DNA from: DATKAS01 sp963733765
GTDB taxonomy: Bacteria > Actinomycetota > Acidimicrobiia > Acidimicrobiales > DATKAS01
Direction: 5' to 3'
Assembly: GCA_963733765.1 (NCBI GenBank)
Contig: CAVTEI010000007.1
Span: 1 to 64,000 of the forward strand
DNA length: 64,000 nt
This document shows positions 18,793 to 27,811 of the stretch, in pieces. Position 1 is the stretch's first letter. Each line of letters opens with the position of its first letter. The notes beneath the pieces are model-generated. The model was not told the origin of the DNA. It ran no database searches and was given only the letters and a program-made list of their open reading frames with translations. The position numbers and the translations under genes are program-made.

Positions 18793-19302
18793 GTGAAGAA
18801 GCGCACTCGGATCCTGCTCGTCGCCGCCCTTGTGCCAGCCGTGGTGCTCGGAATAGCAGCACCAATGGCCCTGGCCTCGGGTGGCTCCCAGCGGGGGATG
18901 TTCGAGCATTTTTCGCTCGCAGCCGGGATGAAGGGCGCGAATGAGGTGCCACCGGTGTCAGAAGGCGATCCCGACGCCGCGGGCTATGGCGTCGTCGACA
19001 TCGATCCGATCCGGGGTGAGGTGTGCGTCGAGGACTTCGCCGTCGGTGGCGCGACTGCGCCGCTGATCCTGTTCCACATCCACCGCGGCGTAGCGGGCCA
19101 GAACGGCCCCGTCGTCGTGGACTTCACGAGTCTGCTGCCAGCCACCGGCTTGCCGTCGGGACCGTTGGGCTGCGTGAACGTCGACGACCGGCAGCTGCTC
19201 ACGGAGATCCTCCTTCGGCCGGGCAACTTCTATCTGAACGCCCACAACGCGGACTTCATGGGCGGAGCGCTCCGCGGGCAGCTCGTGCGGGTGTTCGGCT
19301 AG
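18793..19302 (+). CDS. Secreted CHRD-domain protein
   Basis: 169 residues: basic N-terminus, hydrophobic core and a probable cleavage site at ALASG (about residue 33), then one CHRD domain (GMKGANEVPP...GYGVVDIDP...LILFHIHRGVAGQNGPVVVDF...NFYLNAHNADFMGGALRGQL). The HIHRG and NAHNADFMGGALRGQL elements are hallmark CHRD strands. The start is GTG 18793 with an AGGGAG ribosome site six bases upstream. CHRD proteins are secreted or surface-associated and of poorly defined function. It stands alone between genes of unrelated type. No frameshift. Confidence 0.9.
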   Translation: MKKRTRILLVAALVPAVVLGIAAPMALASGGSQRGMFEHFSLAAGMKGANEVPPVSEGDPDAAGYGVVDIDPIRGEVCVEDFAVGGATAPLILFHIHRGVAGQNGPVVVDFTSLLPATGLPSGPLGCVNVDDRQLLTEILLRPGNFYLNAHNADFMGGALRGQLVRVFG

Positions 19303-19396
19303 CGGTTACGAACCGTCGGCGACCGGCGCCGCGGTTCATGCCATGTGATTGACTCGCCCCCCGCACGTTCGGTTGAACTACGGGGGGTAAGTCAAC

Positions 19397-21138
19397 GTGG
19401 CGCGTTTCCCGCTCGGAGAGCACGTCAGCGACGAGTGGTATCCGGGGGTGACGCTGCCGTTGCCCGGTCAACCACAGATGGAGGAAGGCTTCGCGCTCTT
19501 CTCCCCCGAGGACGAAGACCGGTTCTGGTTGCTCGAGGGGCACTGGAGCCGCGGCTTCACCCCGCTGTGCGTGTCGGCGGCGAACGACGTGCTGTGGGGC
19601 ACCCAGTTCGGCGCCAACCTCTACCAGCTGCCGCCCACGAAGGGGCAGGCGGCGCGGTTCAGCGGCGTCCACGCGTACGTGAGCGACTCCCGTGCTACAG
19701 CGAGTGGGAGGTGATGCATCGCGCGAGCCGCGTCGAGCAGCTCGTCGGTCCCGCGATCATGAGCTTCCCCGACGCTGTGGGCCGAGCGCCTCGAGGACAT
19801 CAAGACCGCGCTGGCGCACTTCGAGGGCGCCGACCTGCCGTCGATGGGCCTGCCCGAAGTCGCGGTGTACCTCGGCGAGTTCTGGGCCTTCCACCGCTGG
19901 GTGTGGGAGGTCCACTTCGAGTTGATGGATCCGCTGATCGCCAACTACTTCGCGTTCCGGGCGACGTGCGTCGAGCTGGGGATCGACGAGCAGCGACGTG
20001 GCCCGGTTCTTCCAGGGCTCCGAGACGAAGATCATGGAGACCGACCGTGCGCTGTGGGCCCTGGCGGCCGCGGCGCGAGGACACCGCGGTCGAGGCGTTG
20101 CTCGAAGGAGAACGATCCGTCGGACGGCGCTCGCCGCGCTGCCGATCGTCGAGCGACGACACGGTCAGCGTGTGGCTGCGCGGCCTTCGATGCGTTCCTC
20201 GACGAGTACGGCTGGCGGACCGAGGGCATGTGCGATCCGTCGCTCGCGCCGTGGGTCGAGGACCCGACGACCGATGCTCGTGATGCTCACCACGTTCCTC
20301 CGCAACGGCACGCGACCACGACTTCGACGCGGCCACGGCAGGCGGCCATCGCCGAACGAGACGAGGCGCTCGACGCGGGTGCGCGGTCGTCGCTCGACGA
20401 GCGCCGACCTCGAGCGGTTCGAAGCGGGCCTCGGCGCCTGCTACCACGCGAACTTCGTCGTGGTGGCAGGAGGAGCACAACTTCTACCTCGACATGCGAG
20501 CCCACATCCCGTTGCGGATGGCGGCGCTGCGCATCGGCGAGATCGTTGGCGCCGAGCGACGCGACGACCTGATCTACGTGTTCCGCCACGAGCTCGACGA
20601 CGCTCGCGCCGAGGCACGCTCACCTATGCCGACGTCCGCGACTCGATCGTGGCCCGCCGTGCGTACTACGAGGCGGGCAGGGCTCGCCGGTCGGAGATGC
20701 CGCGGGTGCTGGGCACTCCGAATGCCGGGACCGACGATCCGATCATGAAGGAGATCTTCGGCGTCGACCAGCGGCTGCTCGAAGCCGTCGGCGCCGCCGA
20801 TCTCTCGACGTCGGCGCTGACCGGCGTGCCCGCGTCGTCGGGCGTGGTGCGCGGACGGGCGCGGGTCATACGTCGTAGGTCACCGACCTCGGCGACCTCG
20901 AGCCCGAGGAGATCCTGGTCTGCGTCTTCACGTCACCGAACTGGACGCCGGCGTTCTCACAGATCGCCGGCTGCGTGTGCGACACCGGCGGCGCGCTCTC
21001 GCACACGGCGATCGTGTCGCGCGAGTACCGCATCCCCGCCGTGTGCGGCACCGGGCGGCGACGAAGCTGATCCGCACCGGCGACATGATCGAGGTCGACG
21101 GCACGGCCGGAGTCGTCAGCATCCTCGAGCGCGCCTAG
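19397..21138 (+). CDS. PEP-utilising-enzyme mobile-domain protein, copy 1 (many frameshifts)
   Basis: Homologue of the intact protein at 33865-35583 and of the copy at 55226-56884. Readable pieces are DEWYPGVTLPLPG, DRFWLLEGHWSRGFTPLC, VWEVHFELMDPLIANYFAF, FFQGSETKIMETDRALW, EDLISYV-type segments, and a C-terminal swivelling domain: ILVCVFTSPNWTPAFSQIAGC, CDTGGALSHTAIVSREYRIPAVCG with the phospho-accepting His, ending GVVSILERA. In PEP synthase, PPDK and rifampin phosphotransferase this His relays phosphate, but the ATP-grasp domain those enzymes need is absent here. About ten indels. GTG 19397 was chosen by alignment with copy 2. Followed immediately by an amidohydrolase. Confidence 0.78.
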
Positions 21139-22892
21139 GCTCGATGGCGACGACGCCTTCTCCGCGGAGGGCGCGATCCGCGCCGACTTCGACGGCGCGG
21201 TGCACGAGGCCGTCGGCTCGACGACGGACGAGTGGTCGCCGTCGGCACGAGCGGCCGAGGTGCGCGCCGCGCTCGGCGCCGGTCGATGTCGAGACATCGA
21301 TCTCGACGGCGCATGGGTCGTGCCCGGACTGGTCGACACTCATCCGCATCTGCTGCACTTCTCCGTCGCAGCCGCCGGTCTGGCCGACCTGTCCGATGCG
21401 ACGACCACGACGGACATCGTCGTCCGCGATCGCCAGGGTCGCGGCAGCCCGAGCGCCCGGCGAGTGGGTGATGGCGACGCCGGTCGGCGAGCCGCACTAC
21501 TTCTTCCGCCGCGGCCACGGGCACCTCGCCGAGGGTGACCTCCCCGACCGGTCACACGCTCGATCGCGCAACCGATGCGACATCCCGTGATGATCCAGGC
21601 GTGGTCGCCGACGATGCCGAACACGTGCGCCCTCAACTCGCTGGCCTCGTCCGCGCTCGGCATCGACGAGCACACGCCCGACCGGGTGGCCGACGTGTGG
21701 GTCGAGAAGGACGCCGCCGGCGATCCGACCGGCCGGCTGTGCGGCGCCGTCACGACGAACTACAACACCGACCCGTTCTTCCGCGAGGTCCTGCTGCGGC
21801 TCCCGGCACCGCAGCTCGGAGCTCGTGCGAGCGGCGGCGCTTGCTGGGATCGCGGCCCACCACCGAGATGGCATCACCGCCGTGTACGAACCGCACGCCA
21901 TGGAGGCCCGCCACATCGACGTCTACCGCCGCCTGCGCGACGCCGGCCGGCTGACGATGCGCGTGAAGGCGGTGCCCGAGTACCAGCGGTTCACGCGACC
22001 GTACGACCACCAGAAGTCGCTCGGTCGAGCTGGCGGACGACGCTCACGGCCGCGCTCGCCGCGGTCGACCTCGACGACGAGTGGGTGCGCGCGGAAGGGA
22101 TCACGGTCTCGGCCGCGGGCACGTGCGCGCCGGGCAACATGGCGTGGCCGACGCCCTACCTCGATGCGTTCGGGCACGAGACACGCGGCCATTGGTTCGT
22201 CAGCAGACGAAGCCATCGATCAGGCGGTCGCGCTTCTGCGCGGACACGGGACTGCAGCTCAACGTCTGCTCGATGGGTCCGTCGGAGCACGAGCTGTTGC
22301 TCGACGCCGTCGAGCGCCACGGCGTGCGCGGTGGCGTCGTCCAACACGGCGCGATCATGCCGCTGGCGCACGCGCGCCGCTGGCATGCCGCCGGGTTCCG
22401 CCAGACCATCTGTTGCGGGTTCACGTGGGGCAAGGGCGACGTCTACCGCCGCGCCTTCGGCGAACGAGGCGCTCGCCGACCTCAACCCGCTCCGCCGCCT
22501 GCTCGACGTGGGCATCGCGCTCAGCGCCGCATCCGACTGGGGACCGAAGCGTCCCTGGGAGCAGATGTGGCTCGCCGAGACGCACCTCCTCGGGCGTTCG
22601 GGCGATCGCAACGACGGGCAGCGACCAAGTCATCACCCGCGCCGAGTCGCTCACGATGTGGACGCAGGGCGGCGCGTCGGTCCTCGATTGGCCCGAGCTC
22701 GGCCGGCTCGCGCCGGGCGCCTACGCCGATCTCGTCGTGCTCGACCGCGACCCGCTCACGTGCGCGCTCGACGACCTCCCCGACGTCGTGGTGCACGCCA
22801 CGATGACCGCCGGGGCAGTGGTGACAGGGGCCCTCGCCTCGAGCGGGGCGCCCACCGGCCGGATTCTCGTGCTGCAAACGCGTCAACTGTGA
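21139..22892 (+). CDS. Amidohydrolase family 3 (YtcJ-like) metal hydrolase (many frameshifts)
   Basis: Predicted amide or C-N hydrolase with an urease-type barrel. Visible elements are VVPGLVDTHPHLLHF (HxH metal site), PGEWVMATPVGEPHYFF, MIQAWSPTMPNTCALNS, GITAVYEPHAM, VRAEGITVSAAGTCAPGNMAW, LNVCSMGPSEHELLLDAV, VVQHGAIMPLAHA, IALSAASDWGPKRPWEQMW (late Asp) and LAPGAYADLVVLDRDPL near the C-terminus. Six or more indels place these in three frames. No start codon is evident; the first residues (RLDGDDAFSAEGAI) follow directly on the PEP-utilising stop, so the 5' boundary is approximate. Probably co-transcribed with that gene. Confidence 0.75.
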
Positions 22893-22936
22893 CGCGAAAG
22901 TTGCCGCAGAACGCTGGGCTGGGCGCTGCGAGCGAG

Positions 22937-23707
22937 TCAGGTCCAGCCGATGCGTTGGGCCTCGCGCCAGCGGGCGACGACGTCGATGGGTCCACTCGAC
23001 TCGACCTCATCGCCACGATTCCACAGCGTGAGGTAGACGGCGGCCGCGGTGCCGCTGAGGCTCGAGTCGGCGGATGCGCCATCGCCGGGATCGACAGTCA
23101 GCTTCTCCCCCACCCGCACGGTCCACCGACCGTCGGCATCGGTCGGGACAACGGCGAAGGACCACTCCGGCTCGCCCTCGACATGCATCTTGCACCGCCC
23201 GCGCGTGAAGAAGCCCCGCAGGATCTCGTCGATGCCGTCGACGGCGAACGCAGTGTCGATGTCCGCCTCGGCCACGGTCGGCGGCTGGCCAAGGGAGGCT
23301 GCGAGTGCATCGATCCCATGGATGGTCGTCTCGTGCGCTTGGCGCCGAGCCCAGAACTCACGCGGGGCCGGTGCGTCCTTGAGGAACGTCATCGCGACAA
23401 GGTCCGGCGCCGCTCCGCGGAGCGCGGCCAGCAGCGCGGCAAGACCATCCGAATAGAACGCGGGGAGGTCCGGCACGGCCTCGCGGATCTGTGTCTCATT
23501 GGGCATCGCGTCAGGGTCGTCGCCACGCACGTGCGCAGCGGCCCAGCGGTGCACCATCGTCTGGTGGGCGAGCAGGTCACTCACCGTCCACGCCGGACAG
23601 GTGGGGACCTTGACATCGAGGGTGGCCGCCTCCGCGGACGCCAAGAGCCGCGCTCCTGCGCGATCCAGCGCGTCGAGGTGCTGCTCGAACGTGAGCGAAG
23701 TCGGCAT
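22937..23707 (-). CDS. Maleylpyruvate isomerase family (MDMPI/DinB-like) mycothiol-dependent enzyme
   Basis: Intact 256-residue protein of the TIGR03083/MDMPI type, a four-helix DinB-like domain that in actinobacteria uses mycothiol. Visible features are CPAWTVSDLLAHQTMVHRW near residues 37-55 and ARRQAHETTIHGIDA near 140, supplying the His ligands for a divalent metal, then a C-terminal SCP2-like domain (WTVRVGEKLTV, SLSGTAAAVYLTLWNR). The ATG overlaps the stop of the aldo/keto reductase by one base (TGATG), so the two are a coupled pair. The substrate is not known; family members act in thiol-dependent isomerisation or detoxification. Confidence 0.85.
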   Translation of the reverse strand: MPTSLTFEQHLDALDRAGARLLASAEAATLDVKVPTCPAWTVSDLLAHQTMVHRWAAAHVRGDDPDAMPNETQIREAVPDLPAFYSDGLAALLAALRGAAPDLVAMTFLKDAPAPREFWARRQAHETTIHGIDALAASLGQPPTVAEADIDTAFAVDGIDEILRGFFTRGRCKMHVEGEPEWSFAVVPTDADGRWTVRVGEKLTVDPGDGASADSSLSGTAAAVYLTLWNRGDEVESSGPIDVVARWREAQRIGWT

Positions 23708-24660
23708 CAGGACGGTGGCTTCGTCACTGCGTCGATCGCGGCGACGACGTCGGGAGGAGGCTGCCAGGAGCCCGCCTCGACGTTCGCCCGCACCTGCTCC
23801 GGAGTGGTGGCGCCCGCGATCACGGAGGCCACCATCGGTTGCGCAGCGAGCCCTCCCATCGCTAGGTGGAGAAGCGACACTCCCGCATCGGCTGCGATCT
23901 TCTCGAGCTCAGCGACGACATCGAAGTTGCGGTCGTTGAGGAACGCGCCGGCACGGGCCGCCATGGGACTCCCCTTCCCGAGGCGGGAGCCCTCAGGTCC
24001 GTCCTCGCCGCGCTTGTACTTGCCCGTGAGGACGCCGCTCGCCAACGGGAAGAACGGCAGCATGCCCACGCCGAACCGACGGCACGCGGGGATGACCTCG
24101 GCCTCGACGTCGCGTTTCAACAACGAGTAGTTGTTCTGCGCGGAGACCATCCGTGCCCGTCCGTTCGTCCGTGAGGTCCAGTCCGCGTCAGCGATCTGCC
24201 ACCCGGCGAAGTTCGAGCTGCCGATGTAGCGCACCTTGCCCGCGGTCACGAGGTCGTCGAGCGCATGCAACGTCTCGTCGATCGGCGTCAGCGGGTCGGG
24301 ACGATGCATCTGGTACAGGTCGATGAAGTCCGTGCCGAGCCGCTGCAGGCTCCCCTCGCATGCGGTGACGATGTGATGGCGCGAACCGGGTTGGTGCTTC
24401 GTCGCCTCGAACGGCGACGGCCACTTCGTCGCGATCACGACCTCATCCCGGTGGCCGACGATCGCCTTGCCGAGCCGCTCCTCACTCGCGCCGTAGCTCG
24501 CCGCGGTGTCAAACAGGTTGACGCCGGCTTCGAGAGCGGCCGAGACCACCGCCGCGCTGGCTTCCTCGTCGATGCGGAAGCCGAAGTTGTTGCAGCCGAT
24601 GCCGACCACCGAGACGTTGAGGCCCGAGCTGCCCAGTTGTCGGTACGCCATGTCGCTCAT
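23707..24660 (-). CDS. Aldo/keto reductase
   Basis: Intact 317-residue NADPH-dependent reductase. It has GIGCNNFG at the N-terminus, the catalytic Asp-Tyr pair in LFDTAASYG, the Lys in VVIATKWP, and IDLYQMHRPD with the active-site His. VRYIGSSNFAGWQ follows, and VIAGATTPEQVRANVEA near the C-terminus contacts NADPH. Resembles the Gfo-type AKR11/12 group acting on sugars, aldehydes or ketones. Translationally coupled to the MDMPI gene. No clear substrate clue. Confidence 0.9.
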   Translation of the reverse strand: MSDMAYRQLGSSGLNVSVVGIGCNNFGFRIDEEASAAVVSAALEAGVNLFDTAASYGASEERLGKAIVGHRDEVVIATKWPSPFEATKHQPGSRHHIVTACEGSLQRLGTDFIDLYQMHRPDPLTPIDETLHALDDLVTAGKVRYIGSSNFAGWQIADADWTSRTNGRARMVSAQNNYSLLKRDVEAEVIPACRRFGVGMLPFFPLASGVLTGKYKRGEDGPEGSRLGKGSPMAARAGAFLNDRNFDVVAELEKIAADAGVSLLHLAMGGLAAQPMVASVIAGATTPEQVRANVEAGSWQPPPDVVAAIDAVTKPPS

Positions 24661-24689
24661 GGCGCCCAGGCTCTCACCTCTGGCAGCGG

Positions 24690-24872
24690 CTAGGAGGCGA
24701 GCCGCCGCGCGATCTCGGACTCAGACCCTGCCGGGGTGCTGTCGACGGGAGTCGACTTCGTACCGGCACCATCCCACGACCGCTTCATCGTGTTGACCAG
24801 CTCGCGTCCCTTGCCCGAGCCGACCAAGTAGCCAGCGCCAGCACCAATCGCCAAACCGAACTTGAACTTCAT
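24690..24872 (-). CDS. Small YtxH-like glycine-rich membrane-associated protein
   Basis: 60 residues starting MKFKFGLAIGAGAGYLVGSGKGRELVNTM. The N-terminal glycine-rich hydrophobic helix ending in a GKGRE turn is typical of YtxH-like small proteins. The rest is polar and Ser/Pro/Thr-rich. The start is ATG 24872 with GGAGGA six bases upstream; an upstream in-frame start at 24914 lacks such a site. Same strand as, and 29 bp upstream of, the aldo/keto reductase. Function unknown. Confidence 0.72.
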   Translation of the reverse strand: MKFKFGLAIGAGAGYLVGSGKGRELVNTMKRSWDGAGTKSTPVDSTPAGSESEIARRLAS

Positions 24873-24989
24873 GGCTTCCTCCTGGAATCGATCCTCGGGA
24901 GGGCAGTACCCCATGAGGCGTCACCGCGATACCCGATCGCAACGCCCTTGTCATGTATGGGCAACGTCCGCCCAGGGGAATAGACGGGG

Positions 24990-25172
24990 ATGACGAAAAC
25001 GCATGTACGACGTGTCCTCGGCAGCCTCGTGGCGCTTACGGCGGTGATGTCCCTTGCTGCTGGCTGCAGTGACGACGACGATGGCGACGATGTCGATGTC
25101 GACGTGACGAACGATGTCGACGTGACTGAGGCGCCCGCCGACACCGAGGCGCCCGCCACCACCGGCTCGTAG
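24990..25172 (+). CDS. Very small acidic lipoprotein
   Basis: 60 residues: basic start MTKTHVRRVLG, hydrophobic SLVALTAVMSLAAGC with a LAAGC lipobox, then a strongly acidic tail (SDDDDGDDVDVDVTNDVDV) and a short Thr/Pro/Ala-rich end. Probably an outer-face membrane-anchored peptide; the acidic run could bind cations. It diverges from the YtxH-like gene across about 115 bp. No recognisable family. Confidence 0.65.
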   Translation: MTKTHVRRVLGSLVALTAVMSLAAGCSDDDDGDDVDVDVTNDVDVTEAPADTEAPATTGS

Positions 25173-25214
25173 CTCACACCGATCTTGGCGGGCATCGCGG
25201 CATATCGTGCCGCG

Positions 25215-26330
25215 ATGCCCGCTCTCGTCCCTCCGTTCCGAGCCGACCACGTCGGCAGCCTGCTCCGCCCTCAATCGGTCCTCCGCGCTCGCGAGGAAGC
25301 CGCCGCGGGGCGCGTCTCAGCGGCGGAGCTGCGAGCGATCGAGGACGACGCGATCCGCGACGTCGTGCAGATGCAGGAGGACGTCGGGCTCCAGGCCGCG
25401 ACCGACGGCGAGTTCCGCCGCGCCTCTTGGCACATGGACTTCATCTACCAGCTCGGTGGCATCGGAAAGAGCGACGAGAAGCTCCGCGTCGAGATGCGCA
25501 ACGAGAACGAGGAGATCGCCTTCGAAACGGCGGCCCTCAAGGTCGACGGCCGGATCGACGTCGGTGAGCCGATCTTCGCGGACGACTTCACGTTCTTGAA
25601 GGAGACGACACGGCTCACACCGAAGCTCACGATCCCCTCGCCGAGCATGGTGCACTACCGCGGAGGTCCAGCAGCCATCGACCCCGCGGTATACGCGACG
25701 ATCGACGAGTTCTGGGACGACTTGAGCGCGGCCTACGCGAAGCAAGTCGCCGGAGTCGCGGCCCTCGGATGCACCTACCTCCAGTTCGATGACACGAGCC
25801 TCGCCTACCTCAACGATCCCGCCGAGCGGGCGAAGCTGAACGCGCGCGGCGACGACGCCGAGCATCAGCATCTCCGCTACATCCGCCAGATCAACGCCGC
25901 GCTTGCCGGGCGCCCCTCCACGCTCCGCGTCACGACCCACATGTGCCGAGGCAACTTCCGGTCGTCATGGGCTGCGGAAGGCAGCTACGACTTCGTCGCC
26001 GAGGCTCTCTTCAACGACCTCGCCGTCGACGGCTTCTTCCTCGAGTACGACGACGCTCGCTCAGGCGGTTTCGAGCCACTGCGCTTCGTCCCGAAGGGAA
26101 AGATGGTGGTGCTCGGCCTCGTGACGTCCAAGCGTCCCGAGCTCGAGAACAAGGACGACGTGAAGCGACGCATCGAAGAGGCCGCCAAGTACGTCCCGCT
26201 CGAGCAGCTGTGTCTCTCGCCGCAGTGCGGCTTCTCGTCGACGGTCGAGGGCAACGTCCTCACCTACGACGACGAAGTGGCGAAGCTCCGCCTGATCGTG
26301 GAAGTCGCGGACGAGATTTGGGGTGGGTGA
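25215..26330 (+). CDS. MetE-like cobalamin-independent methyltransferase family protein (YxjG-type)
   Basis: Intact protein of about 371 residues from ATG 25215 (an in-frame start at 25185 would add ten). It begins FRADHVGSLLRP and has DGEFRRASWHMDF, YLQFDDTSL and VTTHMCRGNFR (H-x-C zinc ligands). FFLEYDDARSG (Glu) and LSPQCGFSSTVEG (late Cys ligand) complete the MetE C-terminal barrel. This length matches stand-alone YxjG-type proteins that lack the N-terminal half of MetE. The fold activates a thiol on zinc for alkyl transfer; the physiological thiol and donor are unknown. One of four such proteins in the window. Confidence 0.87.
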   Translation: MPALVPPFRADHVGSLLRPQSVLRAREEAAAGRVSAAELRAIEDDAIRDVVQMQEDVGLQAATDGEFRRASWHMDFIYQLGGIGKSDEKLRVEMRNENEEIAFETAALKVDGRIDVGEPIFADDFTFLKETTRLTPKLTIPSPSMVHYRGGPAAIDPAVYATIDEFWDDLSAAYAKQVAGVAALGCTYLQFDDTSLAYLNDPAERAKLNARGDDAEHQHLRYIRQINAALAGRPSTLRVTTHMCRGNFRSSWAAEGSYDFVAEALFNDLAVDGFFLEYDDARSGGFEPLRFVPKGKMVVLGLVTSKRPELENKDDVKRRIEEAAKYVPLEQLCLSPQCGFSSTVEGNVLTYDDEVAKLRLIVEVADEIWGG

Positions 26331-26347
26331 GCCTCAGGCGGGGGTCA

Positions 26348-26485
26348 TCACGCGCGACGTCCGAACCAGCGCAAGCGGCGCTGGGGCGGGAAGGGCTCTT
26401 CCTCAGGACCACGGAACATCGTCGGACGGTGCCGTTCACCGCGCGTAGCCCACGGCTCTATGGGCCAGGGTGACTGCATATGCAT
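26348..26485 (-). CDS. Tiny basic protein, downstream member of a tandem paralogous pair
   Basis: 45 residues: MHMQSPWPIEPWATRGERH...PPQRRLRWFGRRA. GGAGG lies six bases upstream of ATG 26485, an excellent ribosome site. It aligns with the gene just upstream (26564-26710) at MH, SP-PI-P, ATRGE-H and PPQRR..RWF-RRA. Conservation of both ends with a variable middle argues for a real pair of genes. The C-terminus is strongly basic. No family recognised. Confidence 0.6.
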   Translation of the reverse strand: MHMQSPWPIEPWATRGERHRPTMFRGPEEEPFPPQRRLRWFGRRA

Positions 26486-26563
26486 CTCAAACCTCCGGAA
26501 TCGCAACATCGCGGACAACCACCGGCGTGAGTGATCCGATTCCCGCGGTGACAACAGCCACTC

Positions 26564-26710
26564 TTAGGAGGCCCGGCGCGTGAACCACCGAAAGCGGAAG
26601 CGGCGCTGCGGCGGTGAGGACGGCCGCTCCGATCCGTCATAGAGCTTCGTGTGGTGGTACTCGCCGCGAGTGGCAAACGGTCCGATCGGCTGGGGCGACA
26701 GCACATGCAT
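26564..26710 (-). CDS. Tiny basic protein, upstream member of a tandem paralogous pair
   Basis: 48 residues: MHVLSPQPIGPFATRGEYHH...SPPQRRFRFRWFTRRAS. GGAG lies six bases before ATG 26710. Paralogue of the 45-residue protein 78 bp downstream. It sits 113 bp downstream of the LysR gene on the same strand, so all three could share a transcript. Function unknown. Confidence 0.6.
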   Translation of the reverse strand: MHVLSPQPIGPFATRGEYHHTKLYDGSERPSSPPQRRFRFRWFTRRAS

Positions 26711-26823
26711 CTCGATCTCCGAGCGTGAGGGTTCCTACGCTCAGGATCGCGTCAGCCGTCGTTTCCGTCGTGAGACCCCGTCACGTCGCCCCCGTGACTC
26801 TTCGCACACCTCGCCTGCACACC

Positions 26824-27729
26824 TCATCCGCCGCACGTCTCGAGCAACACCCGGACGAACGTCGACGTGGCGGTGGCGGTGTCCCCGACCCGCCAGGCCA
26901 CCCGGAATTCGTCGTACAGGCCGACCGGACAAAGCGGCTTGACCACCACACCCGAGCGGGTCGCCTCCCCCTCGACCTGCCAGGAGTTCAACCAGCCGAT
27001 GCCGCCTCCGAGGGCGACCATGTCGAGCACTCTCTCGACTTGCGTCGCGGCGTGCGTGACCCAGGCTGGCCGGACCCCCATCGACGTGCAGTAGGCCGCT
27101 ATCTCGTCGTGCGCGGTGGGCGCGTCGGCGCGGTCGACGACGAAGACCGGCTCACCGTCGAGATCGCTCACATCGACCTCGGAACGGCCCGCGAGCCGAT
27201 GTGACGCCGGAACGGCCACATGGTCGACGGGAACCCGGGCCAAGGGCACCGAGGCGAGCCGCTCGGGGTCGCCGACGGGGGCGCGGACGATCCCAACGGC
27301 AAGACCGCCCGATCGCAAGCCGTCGAGGATCTTGAGCGACGTGAGGGCATCCGGGCGCACCGCAAGGTCCGGCTGCTCGGCGACGAGTGCCCGGATCGCC
27401 CGCATGACGCCCCCTTCGCTCCCGTGGCAGTAGCCGACCCGCAGGGGAAGGCTCACCGACGAGGCGAGCTGCTCGCTGACCGCATCGAAGCGCTCCATGG
27501 CCCGCAGGACGTCCCGTGCTTCGACGAGAAGCCTTTCGCCCGCCGGGGTCAGCGTGACCTTGCGGCTGGTGCGCTCGAACAGGCTCAGGCCGAGGTCTTC
27601 CTCGAGCTCGCGGATCCGCTGCGAGAGGGGCGGCGTCGTGACGTGCAACCGAGCCGCGGCGCGCCCGAAGTGACACTCCTCGGCGACGGCCACGAAGTAC
27701 CGGAGGTGGCGCACATCGGTGCGGGGCAC
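26824..27729 (-). CDS. LysR-family transcriptional regulator
   Basis: About 301 residues from GTG 27729. The N-terminal winged helix-turn-helix is textbook: HLRYFVAVAEECHFGRAAARLHVTTPPLSQRIRELEEDLGLSLFER, given here as landmarks HFGRAAARLHV, PPLSQRIRELE and LFERTSR. An effector domain follows (LRVGYCHGSEGG, GLAVGIVRAP, GGGIGWLNSW). It diverges from the luciferase-like operon across 82 bp and is the obvious candidate regulator. Longer upstream in-frame extensions exist but would run into that promoter region. No frameshift. Confidence 0.9.
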   Translation of the reverse strand: MPRTDVRHLRYFVAVAEECHFGRAAARLHVTTPPLSQRIRELEEDLGLSLFERTSRKVTLTPAGERLLVEARDVLRAMERFDAVSEQLASSVSLPLRVGYCHGSEGGVMRAIRALVAEQPDLAVRPDALTSLKILDGLRSGGLAVGIVRAPVGDPERLASVPLARVPVDHVAVPASHRLAGRSEVDVSDLDGEPVFVVDRADAPTAHDEIAAYCTSMGVRPAWVTHAATQVERVLDMVALGGGIGWLNSWQVEGEATRSGVVVKPLCPVGLYDEFRVAWRVGDTATATSTFVRVLLETCGG

Positions 27730-27750
27730 GACGCGAACGTTATCGGTTTG

Positions 27751-27765
27751 GACATGATCTGTGTC
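27751..27765. promoter_or_regulatory. Candidate LysR operator in the divergent promoter region
   Basis: GACA-TGATCTG-TGTC, an interrupted palindrome of 15 bases, lies in the 82-bp gap between the LysR gene and the first monooxygenase gene. LysR sites are typically such dyads. The assignment rests on position and symmetry only. Confidence 0.35.
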
Positions 27766-27811
27766 GGAGTCGGTCGTGGACTTTTCGAGGCTCACCGGGC
27801 ACCGTGGGGCC

